64,000 bases of DNA from Polytrichum commune (lineage: Eukaryota > Streptophyta > Polytrichopsida > Polytrichales > Polytrichaceae): contig OX485804.1 of assembly GCA_950295325.1 (NCBI GenBank), positions 34,534,001-34,598,000 of the forward strand, read 5' to 3'. This document shows positions 54,899-64,000 of this stretch, piece by piece. A model generated the notes under the pieces. That model did no database searches and was not told where the DNA came from. It worked only from the letters and a program-made list of their open reading frames with translations. The number at the start of each line of letters is the position of its first letter. Position 1 is the first letter of the stretch. The translations under genes were made by a program, and so were the position numbers.

Positions 54899-57800
54899 AT
54901 GATGGTAGTAGGAGCAATGGAGCTAGGAACAGGAGCGATAAGAGTGACGAAGAATCCGACAATTTGCTCAGGTATGTTATCACTGGAACGATTTCATTCC
55001 TTCTACATGCTGGTATCACGCATCAATTGAAGTCAAATAAGTTAATAAATACATTTGGCAGAGGAGAGGATGGAGAGTTGGACCTTGCATTGTGAGGGTT
55101 GGATTTGTCGTTTCATGATTGGCGATGGATTTGATTAACATATAACTTCAGCTTAGTGTTGACTACCATTGATGGTACTAAATAATCCACAAACAAACAG
55201 AGAAAGTAGACTTTGTGCAAACTTCGAAAACGTTGAGTGAGATTGCTTCAAAGCTATTCATACCTCATTAAGCGTAGATACTAAATATACTCGGCTCCGT
55301 GACCAGGGGTATGTCGGAGCTCCGGGTTTTTGCAGCAACAGCCATTTGCTGCAACAACAAGTGCCTGGATGCTTGTCTCCAAGGTTTGCTTCCTCTTCTC
55401 AATTTCCTTGTGACTTGAATGTTGTTGTACCCCAAACCCTAAAATTCACCGCTGGGTGAGTTGAGCTGCCCATTTGACAAATAGAATTTACACTTGAGCA
55501 GGTCACAACTCCGTCAAAGAAAAGCCATCTAAAATCTCCAGGAGGTAAAGAAGACCCCAGATGTTACAAACGCTGAACTGCTTCGAGACATTTTTTTCAG
55601 GGTGTTCGAGATATGGATTACCATCATTCATGTATGGAAGCAGAATAAAAACATGAAATGTAATTCAGATTGTTAAGAGTGTAATCAGATTGCTTCCTCA
55701 TCTCAATTTGCTTCTTACTTGAATGTTGGTGTACCCTAAACCCTAAACTTCACCTGTGTGTGAGCTGCCCATTTGACAAGTAGGAGTTAAAGTTGATCAT
55801 GTCACAACTCCACCGATTCAAAGAAAAGAAATGTAATAGCACCCAGATGCTACAAATACTGAACTGCTTTAAAACAATTTTGTCAAAGACTTTGAGATAT
55901 GGAATCCATCATTTATGGAAGCAGAATAAGAATATGAAAATTCAGATTGTCAACAATGTAATTCATGTTTCAAAGATTATCCCACCTGATGATAGGGGTG
56001 TTTGAATATATGAATGTTAAGCAAGTGGAGGTAATGTGGTTGCAGGATGCCAATGATTCACGATGTCGATCAATTGTAATTGCTGCTTCGAAACAGTCGA
56101 GGATGCAGACAGGAGGAAAGAAGTCAAGGGCACCTTCATCCCCAGGTTGGACCAGGTGCACAGGGGATTCCACTGCTTGAAATCCAGAATCGATATACCT
56201 CAACTGAATACTCACAGAACCAATGTTCACAAGCTTTAATAATCGAAATTTACAGCTCCAGTAGAGTTCTCCTTAAATTCAACCGGATTTTTGGTTGGGA
56301 GTTGGTTGTTTTGCAAATAATACTAATAAGAAATAATGCAATTTTGTTTGTTAACTTTGCTTACTGTATGGTGAAGGTATATTGACTCTGGAGAACCACT
56401 GCTCGAGGCATATTGAGTCTGTATCTATATACTTTCAATGGAAATTGACTGCTTGAAATGCAGACTCAAAATACTCCTACTGGATGGATGCCCACAAAAT
56501 CAATATACACCAAGCTCTTACAATTGAAACTTACAGATACTCCACTGGATCTTAAATTTTAAAGAAATGATGCGATTTTGTTTGTTAATTCTAGCTTACT
56601 GTATAGTGAAGGTATATTTGACTCTGGAAATCCACTGCTGTCAAGAGGTATTTTGATGCTCTAGGAATTCAGTTTCTTGAACTCCAGATACCCACAGGTC
56701 AATATAGCTTCAATGGGATTCCACTGCTTGAAATCCAGAAATCAAAATACCTGAACTGGATGGATATCCATAGAATCAATATACACCAACCTTTTATAAT
56801 CAAAACTTACAGTTATTCCAGTGGATCTTACATGTAAAGAAATTATGACATTTTGCTAATTAACCCTTCCCAACCATCAGTCTGCTGGGTAGAAGTTTTG
56901 TGAACCCATGAAAGTTTGCGCAGGGGAGTTGGATGTTGCGAATACTGTTGAAACACCGACAAGCTCAAAAACTCAGCCAGAACAATTGGTGCAGGATGGG
57001 GAGAATTCTGATGTCACCTTGCCAACAGCAAAAAGAAATGATGTCTTAAAAGCCTGCGTGAACACATCAGGAGCTTTAGCCATAGCTGGAATTGCCATCC
57101 GCCAGGTAATCTGCAGATCCGCAAGACAATATAATGTTTTTTTATTTTTTTTAATTCTTACAACATGGTTTATGGCTTTATGTTCAATGAGCATCACGAA
57201 CTAATGTCAATGTAATGTGCTCAATTGACAGACAACCCATTGGGCAGCTGCAAGGGGATGGTCGACACCTGATTGCTCTGTGCTTATGCCATGTAAGCAA
57301 AATCCTTCTTGGCACTTTACAGATAGTCCTAAACCTCAACAAGCAGTTGAATCGATGTCTATCAAACATAGGGTTGCAATTTTAAAAAATTCTGATTTTT
57401 CTATATTTCAGAGTTGCAAGATTTGAAAGGATGGAATGTGAGTTCAATCGATTTATGTTTGATTCACTACCTAATATTGAATTAGGAATGTAGACATATT
57501 AAACCCTAAACCTTTTTTTTTGTTTGGGGGGGGAGGGGGGAATTGACTCAACATTAAATGTTGGCCACTTGCATTTTGAGATGTAGGACTGGAATTGAGT
57601 ACATTAATTGATGTTACTGCATTCTTACTTCAATCATGACCGTTCAAGTTTCACAATCTCAATCCATGATGTGTTTTACCTCAATTTTTCAACTTTGCAT
57701 TTATTCAAGCTACTTTGCATTTTCTTAATGTCGGTGGCTTGTTTCAGATGGTTTTGAGGTGTGGCACTTGGGAGTGACAGCAGGAGTTGTGGTGCTCATA

Positions 57801-58934
57801 GCTTCTCTACGACAAGGGCTTCTCTCAGTGTGGCCCGAATTTTCTAAATCTAGTCAGGCTTCTAACCAGCAGGTACTTAATACTTAAATTCCTTTCCAAA
57901 TTTATTGTTAACATACCCAAGAAGATTAGGTGCTGTCTATAAATTTCCATTCAGTACGTCTACTTTCTATTGTGTTACTTATCGAAAGAGGAGTTTGCTC
58001 TTTATTTCTGCAGAGTGCATACACTTCTATTCAGACCTTAAGTTGAGTCTGAGCTATGGTTAAATTGCAGGTGTTGAGCTCATTGGAGCCACTTGACTAC
58101 ATTGTGGTTTCTTTCTTGCCAGGCATTTCTGAGGTAATTTTTTTTTATTGTTGGGATTTTCAAAATTTCTCCCATTCTTCGCGAGGCTATTGGAAGAAAC
58201 TGGTTTTGTTTTTTGATGCATGGATTTTCTTACATTATATTGTTACACAAACATGTGTTTCAGGAGTTATTATTTCGAGGAGCGCTCCTGCCTTTAGTTG
58301 GTGTCGATTGGCGTGGGGTAGCAGCCTCTGGGTTGGTTTTTGGAGTCTTGCATATATCCGGTGGCCGCAATGTTGCCTTTGCTACCTGGTATATTTCCAT
58401 TAATCTCACCTTCAAAGTCATCATCTTAAAATGCAAGAAGTCAGCATTTAATAATTACTCTAAGTCAACACCTATCCTACAGGGTTCAATATCTCTACAT
58501 TGCCAATTCAAGATCTATTTGATGATTTACAGAACTCACATTTCATTCTTTCAGATCTTGCAACTATAAAGTATAGAAACTAAAGATTAAAACTGCAACC
58601 CTATGTTTGATAGGCATTGAGATGATGTTGTAGTTTGATGCGATTGAACCAATATGAGACCGGTATGTAAGGTTTGTGATGGTGTCATTCTATTTTTTAT
58701 TTTTTCGTGTTGCTCTCAAATCGAATCTGTACAGGATAAATTTATAATTACTTCCAGTGCAGATAACTTTGCACATGGTGGTGTCACAGGGCGTCCTTTG
58801 TGGGAATTGTTTATGGACTGGCATCTACTTCCACCTCGAATTTGGTGGTTCCCATGCTTGCACATTCGCTCGCCAACTTGATTGCTGCATCACTGTGGCG
58901 GCTCAATGGAATTGACAACATGAAGGACACATGA
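54899..58934 (+). CDS. CPBP-family (CAAX protease-like) membrane protein
   Basis: This is an integral membrane protein of the CPBP/Abi family, whose plant members are mostly plastidial. Secure exons are 56924-57105, 57232-57292, 57748-57872, 58071-58133, 58264-58388 and 58790-58934. All are GT-AG with matching phases and end in TGA. Family motifs: EELLFRG (Glu168-Glu169, Arg173 if the first exon has 24 residues), FGVLH (Phe194 and His198) and HSLAN (His235 and Asn239). Several hydrophobic segments are visible, for example GALAIAGIAI, AGVVVLIASL and GVAASGLVFGVLHI. The first exon is uncertain: 54899-54971 and 55311-55383 both have an ATG, a GT donor and the right phase, each adding 24 codons. 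Either gives 257 residues, short for the family, and neither gives an obvious full transit peptide. A longer, unrecognised 5' exon is possible. Confidence 0.85.
55385..55965. repeat. Tandem duplication in the protease 5' intron
   Basis: About 55385-55680 and 55690-55965 are diverged direct copies sharing CTTGAATGTTG, GAGCTGCCCATTTGACAA, GTCACAACTCC, ACTGAACTGCTT and ATGGAAGCAGAATAA blocks in order. Confidence 0.7.
56160..56880. repeat. Three imperfect repeats upstream of protease exon 2
   Basis: Blocks with GACTGCTTGAAAT or CCACTGCTTGAAATCC, then CTCAACTG- or CTGGATGGAT-like, AATCAATATACACCAA and a CAGTGGATCTTA-like end recur at about 56160-56280, 56440-56560 and 56710-56850. Copies 1 and 2 are followed by a CTTACTGTATGGTGAAGGTA-like stretch. 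About 56265-56330 also resembles one end of the foldback MITE family. Confidence 0.55.
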
Positions 58935-59970
58935 TCAAGTTGTTTGAGGATTTTGTGATGATAAGGAAGTGGTTGACTAACTGTGAAACTATTCAAGTGT
59001 ATCATAGGAACTCTTGATGCATCAAGAGGTGGTATTGCATTGTAATGTACTGAGAATTTTCAAGATACAAAGGTGCAAAGTCTCTAGTAGTGTTTTGGGG
59101 ACTTCTATTGCTACCATTTGAATGTAATGCTATGGTCTAGTCCAACCTAATTCTGTAACTAGCATCAGATGGAAAATTCTCTGAGAGTAGTAAGAGTGAG
59201 ATGTTTGACCAACATTGCTGTTGATAAAACAACACATTTCTTCTCATAGAGAATCTTCCATCTGAAGTGATGAAAGTGGAATGTCAGTGAATATTGGTCA
59301 TTAGGCGGGAATATTTTTTCCGAAATTAGTACTAAATTTAGAAAGAGGGGGCAGGATGTTTCCTGAACGTCTTCTAGCTGCAGATTCTCATATGGCTCTT
59401 CAATTGAGATATAAAGTCCATGATATTGTCTTCCATCTGCTACTGAACTTTGCTCCATGTAATGCTATGGCCTAGTTCAACTTAATTCTCTGTAAGTAGC
59501 ATGTGATTATCTTTCTCATTTGGTGAGAAGTAGTCCTCGTCTGTTGTTAAGACCTCAATAATTCTTACCTCAATATCACTCTCCTCGGACTGGCTAATGA
59601 TTCTCACTTAATGCTCAAGTTTGTTATAAAGTGTTTGGTTTTCATATTGCTGGCCTGATGAGGCTTTCGTCATATCATGGGTTTGTGGAGATGGCATTTG
59701 GGTATATGGATGCAGACGCTTACCACAAAGTAATACTTTTCTCTTTCTCTTTCTTAATTCTGGGAAACTATTTCCTGCTTGACCCTATTTTTGCCACGGA
59801 ATCTACTAGTGAATAAAAAAAAACTGTTAATATCACTTAAACTGTTGATATCAAAGTGGTTGATGATTGAGAAATGCAGGACTCAGATAAATATTTTCTT
59901 TGACATGGAAGTGGTCCCATCTTGGTATAATCAAGTATGTGATATCAAGAAAGTAGAAACTAAATAATGT
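58935..59970 (+). other. 3' flank of the protease gene
   Basis: Probable 3' untranslated region and beyond. A direct repeat of about 55 bp (TGTAATGCTATGG core) occurs at about 59117-59170 and 59455-59508. A roughly 20-bp inverted pair (CAGATGGAA and TTCCATCTG cores, about 59166-59265) lies between them. No further gene is recognised. Confidence 0.4.
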
Positions 59971-60514
59971 CATACATTGGTTGTTGTTATACTTCCTACT
60001 ATATCTGGAAACATCTGGCTATAGTTTCAAGATGTGATCATACATTGGCTGTTGTTATACTTCCTACTATATCTGGAAACATCTGGCTATAGTTTCAAGA
60101 TGTGATCATACATTGGTTGTTGTTATACTTCCTACTATATCTGGAAACATCTGGCTATAGTTTCAAGATGTGATCATACATTGGTTGTTGTTATACTTCC
60201 TACTATATCTGGAAACATCTGGCTATAGTTTCAAGATGTGATCATACATTGGTTGTTGTTATACTTCCTACTATATCTGGAAACATCTGGCTATAGTTTC
60301 AAGATGTGATCATACATTGGCTGTTGTTATACTTCCTACTATATCTGGAAACATCTGGCTATAGTTTCAAGATGTGATCATACATTGGTTGTTGTTATAC
60401 TTCCTACTATATCTGGAAACATCTGGCTATAGTTTCAAGATGTGATCATACATTGGCTGTTGTTATACTTCCTACTATATCTGGAAACATCTGGCTATAG
60501 TTTCAAGATGTGAT
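59971..60514. repeat. Tandem array, 8 x 68 bp
   Basis: Units begin CATACATTGG at 59971, 60039, 60107, 60175, 60243, 60311, 60379 and 60447. They appear identical except for one T/C position after TTGG, in the order T C T T T C T C. The array is short and very homogeneous. Confidence 0.95.
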
Positions 60515-60748
60515 CACACTTGCGTTGAATCATTCCATAGTATGAAAGCACAAGGATTTATGAAGGACTTTGATGAATTTTTAATTTATTATCATATCAT
60601 GTGTTCAAGTTATGATTTTTCATAGGTAATGTTTCTAAATAAATTATATGAAGTTCATGAAGGAATTTGCACCTTATAGCCACCACATTCGTAGAGTTTA
60701 GAATACATCTCCAACAACTTTGTAGAAGAACAAGATATCTTTTGAAAC

Positions 60749-60965
60749 CAAAAAGTAGCATTCCATAGTAGATTTTATGAGGGTGCTAAACCCTTTCAGC
60801 ATTTAGGGGTTACTAAGATCAATTGATGCATCAATGTTTTGTTTTTTGTTTCTTACAGAAATCAAAAAGCAACATTCTATAGTAGATCTTATGAAAGTGC
60901 TAAACCCTTTGAGCATTTAGGGGGTACTGAGATCAATTGATGCATTGGTGTTTTTTTCTTTTTTT
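60749..60965. repeat. Tandem duplication of about 110 bp
   Basis: About 60749-60857 and 60862-60965 share GTGCTAAACCCTTT, AGCATTTAGGGG and GATCAATTGATGCAT in the same order with few changes. The second copy runs into a T-rich tract. Confidence 0.75.
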
Positions 60966-62640
60966 TCTTTTTTTTCTTGCAACACCACCAAAACTCTATA
61001 AAGTAATAGAAATGTGTAGCCAACAAATAGGCATTGCGCAAATGGCTTTAGATTCTAAATTTCAAGCATGGGCAATGGTTCACTTGTAGTTTTATTGGAT
61101 ACCCACCAAGTGTCCGAAATGTTTTCTATTATGGCTAAAGTTTGGTTTAGTGTGTGAGAATGTCCATGTGCATAGAGATTTTTCTTTTTTGCAAAGTTTG
61201 ATTGTTGCTTCTTTTATGAAGATCATGTCTGTAGAGTTAATAAGTGCATTGAAGCCTATGCTCTCACAAAATAACATACAATATACAATATACAATATAC
61301 AACTCTGAAACTTTATAATGAATTTACAATGTTCATGTGGAACAATTTTGTGTAGGTGTCCATACAAGCTTAGACAAGTATGTGGCTAGAAGTAGTTGCA
61401 AAAGAAGAGCTTTTTTCATGAACTCTGGCAATTTTTTCTACACATAGTAAGATTGACATACATATCCCGGGCCAGTACTCATTCCAAGTGCCCTAAAATG
61501 TATCAGCTACAGAATATTGTCTTGGGTCGGAAGAATTTGAAAGGAAAGTTGTGGAAAACACATGTGATTGGCTGCTCACTCCAGGGTTTGGCTTGAATCT
61601 GTAGTGTCAAGCTGGTACTTGGTTTAAGTTTGTACATACTGTAGGTGTTTGTGTTTCTGTCAATTTGTTTATACATCTGATGTTCAAAATTCGTTATAAC
61701 ATCAAATCGGACTTACGACAAGGCTTCTGACCTTTCTAAAATATAATTATGAAGCCTCATGTGTATTGAAATGTCTACTTCCATACTGCATTATTTGTCA
61801 GCTTTTATTCCCTTTCTTTTGCCCTTGAAATGTGACATAGACCAGCATAGTTAAGACATTTTGAATGATGAAGAATTCAAACTGAAAATATCCTGGAAGA
61901 ACTCTTGGTGGAGCACTTATATGGAGAGACAGCTTTTTACTGCGGTGCAAGAATTTGTTGATGGTCTAGGAATATTTTGAATGGTGTTTGGTCTTTATTT
62001 TTGAAGCTGCCAAACACCATTGAACTTGAAAAATAACGCTGGTATCTTGTCTTCGCCTCATACTCCTGCTATGGGCATCAAATGGGTCAAGGACAGTGTT
62101 AGCGTGAGGCAAAAAATGTACTGATGTGGTACTTTTATCATATATATGTTTTGTCAAAGGTATAAGAAAAGAAGTGGCAGCAAGTGCATGGGAGTACAAA
62201 TAAACCTCACACAACCACAGCCTCTGGTTGGTCGTGTCGCCTTGAAGAGGAATGGCGGACCTTCCAGAATACATGAAAAGGCAAGAAGACTTCATGTTTC
62301 TTGGTCCCTGTTCTCTCCTCCAACATCTTTTTTTTGCTGCTCCATATGTTTAGCTTGGCTGTCTCATTTTTACCATTTCCTCAATGCTTTCACCCACATC
62401 TAACATTCTGGGCCTTTTGCATGGCAGTGTCCATTGCACACATGCCATTCTTGATCGAGTCCTATCTGGTTGCTCTGTTTATGATAATCTACTTATTTCA
62501 GTTGTTTCATTGCCTCCCCCCTAGCGTGAAATTTTCACACCTGCTTCTAACAGGATGACCTTAATGACCTTTTGGAAAAGAAAAAACTCAGGGCTTCATG
62601 TGATGGATAAAGTTTGTGTAACTGATCTGACACCTTCATT
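60966..62640. other. Intergenic stretch, no gene recognised
   Basis: It includes a short CAATATA tandem run (about 61272-61305) and unassigned frames (for example 62146-62403 and 62301-62558 on the plus strand, the latter hydrophobic). They may belong to upstream exons of the DnaJ-like locus, but I cannot show it. Confidence 0.4.
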
Positions 62641-62645
62641 TTCAG

Positions 62646-63443
62646 TATACGTGTGTACAAACAGGAAAGCAGTGGGAAAATTACCAGACCTCCAACAAAA
62701 CACCCAACCATGAAGAAGACCCCAATTTGGGGCTAGGAAAGACCCAGACAGCAACACTTACCGGGAGCCTGAAAGTGCCAAGGACAGGAGACAATTTTGG
62801 AGCAATACCTGGACTTCTGGTACATATTGGCACTTTGGGGCAAATGCAAGCGGAAGGTCATCAAGACCTAATTCTCAAGGGAGCAGATTTTGTCATGATA
62901 TAAGTATTGGATCACCAGCTGACAGAATAGTACTGAGACTCTCCACCTGTGGCTCCTTTGTCACTTGACGGCGTGAAACTTGCGTGAGTTCCTCTAAATC
63001 CTGAAAGGATCGGGGGTGTCTTTATACAGAATACATGACAATATCTACAAACTTGGAACAAGTATTGAAATAGTAATTTTCTGGTCTACGATATTGAACA
63101 CCTGTGTCTGTTAAATTATGGCATGTGCTCTGGGTTCGAAACAGGTTTTGCCAGTGTGCTCTCACATGGCATCCAGATCGTCATCAATGGTGATTAAAAA
63201 GGTGAACTCCAGCTCTCACTTTTTACAACCTTTGAAATGTTATGCAACAGGATATACTGAGTAGGTGACTCAGTGCGAGTGGTATGTTTTGTGTGAACAT
63301 CTTTCCATGTCAACAAGTGAAAGTGACTTAGCTTTGTGTCTTGCACACCACTGATTCTCCAATTTGCATGTGTGCAGCAATTTGCAGAGGCGAAATTCAA
63401 GCGTGTTGGGGATGCTTATCGCACATTACATGCACTTCTCTAA
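62646..63443 (+). pseudogene. DnaJ-like (J-domain) gene remnant
   Basis: Three pieces resemble a plant protein with a C-terminal J domain. Piece 1 (about 62730-62953) reads SIGSPADRIVLRLSTCG. After one surplus base near 62954 it continues PLSLDGVKLA to a GT donor at 62984. Piece 2 starts after an AG at 63144 and reads CALTWHPDRHQ, with the diagnostic HPD at 63170-63178. Piece 3 (about 63379-63443) reads FAEAKFKRVGDAYRTL and stops. The junction of pieces 2 and 3 does not keep the frame, and a TGA follows HQW. Another base appears to be missing near a G-run at about 62730. J domains stimulate Hsp70 ATPase through HPD. With several frame breaks this copy looks non-functional, or the assembly has base errors. 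Confidence 0.6.
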
Positions 63444-64000
63444 AACAACAGAATCACATTATTCAACCTAAATTTTATTTTAACTATTTCATTTCCATTT
63501 CTGGCCACTGAACATTTTAGCGTCATCTGACATGCAATAAAAGAAATCTACTGAAATATTTCTGTACTTGATCACACTCTCTGAAAATTAGGATAGCTAC
63601 TCTTACCATGAGACTCCATGAGAAGGTACGAAATACTTCTGTTCATAATCCATATCCATCCAATGTGCATTTGGAACCCTTGCGACTGTGGAAACATCAA
63701 AAAAAATAAAAATAAAAATTGGAGCTCAGGTAGACCCAAACATGGCTCATTCATTGTATATGAATTCATCGTGAAGTAATAGGTAAAATACAGAGCAATC
63801 AAGTTAGGAGGACTGAAATTCATTATAATATCCCATGTCCATGTAATCAGAATACCACAGTAGTTGTATAGTTGTTTCTGACAACCCACCATGCAGCTCT
63901 GGCAGATCTGATGAAATGCTCATTGCCAATTAAGGACACAGTTCTTTGGCTTCAATTTGAGTGAGGTTATCAACAATAGGAATAGGAAGAGAAGATTAAT
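63444..64000. other. Terminal stretch, nothing recognised
   Basis: AT-rich sequence without a recognisable exon; the minus-strand frame 63572-63892 has no domain similarity. The window ends before any further gene can be seen. Confidence 0.4.

Noticed and set aside
54733-55011. Alternative first exon of the protease in a third frame
   Set aside because: A donor at 55011 would be in phase, but the frame contains no ATG.
59971-60514. CRISPR array
   Set aside because: The whole 68-bp unit is repeated with no unique spacers, in a plant nuclear context. It is a minisatellite.
61966-62295. Minus-strand ORF near the DnaJ-like locus
   Set aside because: No domain, no splice context, and opposite in strand to the recognised remnant.

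Overview
The window is nuclear DNA of a land plant. Three split genes with GT-AG introns read cleanly into proteins whose closest relatives I know are from plants: a cytosolic NAD-glycerol-3-phosphate dehydrogenase, DNA polymerase eta and a CPBP/CAAX-type membrane protease. They sit among plant transposable elements. Nothing here fixes the lineage. All names come from reading the sequence by eye; no search was run.

Layout. 1-5.9 kb is AT-rich transposon debris without a recognisable gene. It holds a 931-bp element with 27-bp inverted ends (2259-3189), a 31-bp perfect inverted repeat (3976-4213) and a second 931-bp inverted-repeat element starting at 4998. That second element was interrupted 2 bp from its right end by a 21.7-kb LTR retrotransposon (5927-27662; 2216-bp LTRs that look identical; target duplication GGCAG). 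27.7-34.9 kb is more debris: a hairpin, a 1.34-kb foldback element and a Tourist-like MITE. The genes follow: a Q/N-rich repeat ORF (35.7-34.9 kb, minus), the dehydrogenase (41.8-36.5 kb, minus, 6 exons), a gene-poor stretch (42-47.6 kb), polymerase eta (54.2-47.7 kb, minus, 11 exons) and, diverging from it, the CAAX-type protease (about 55-58.9 kb, plus, 7 exons). An 8 x 68-bp tandem array (60.0-60.5 kb) and a broken DnaJ-like gene (62.6-63.4 kb) close the window.

The most unusual object is the retrotransposon. Its order is 5' LTR, arginine-type primer site, an extra upstream ORF, gag (three CCHC knuckles), protease, reverse transcriptase, RNase H, eleven tandem copies of the roughly 110-residue integrase zinc-binding (HHCC) module, one integrase core (DDX35E), a duplicated tail, a long non-coding stretch, an unrecognised coiled-coil protein in broken frames, polypurine tract and 3' LTR. 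Ty3/gypsy elements normally have one HHCC module. Ten of the eleven keep the zinc ligands. The identical LTRs indicate a recent insertion, yet the coding region carries several frame breaks, so this copy was probably mobilised in trans, copied from an already damaged template, or uses recoding.
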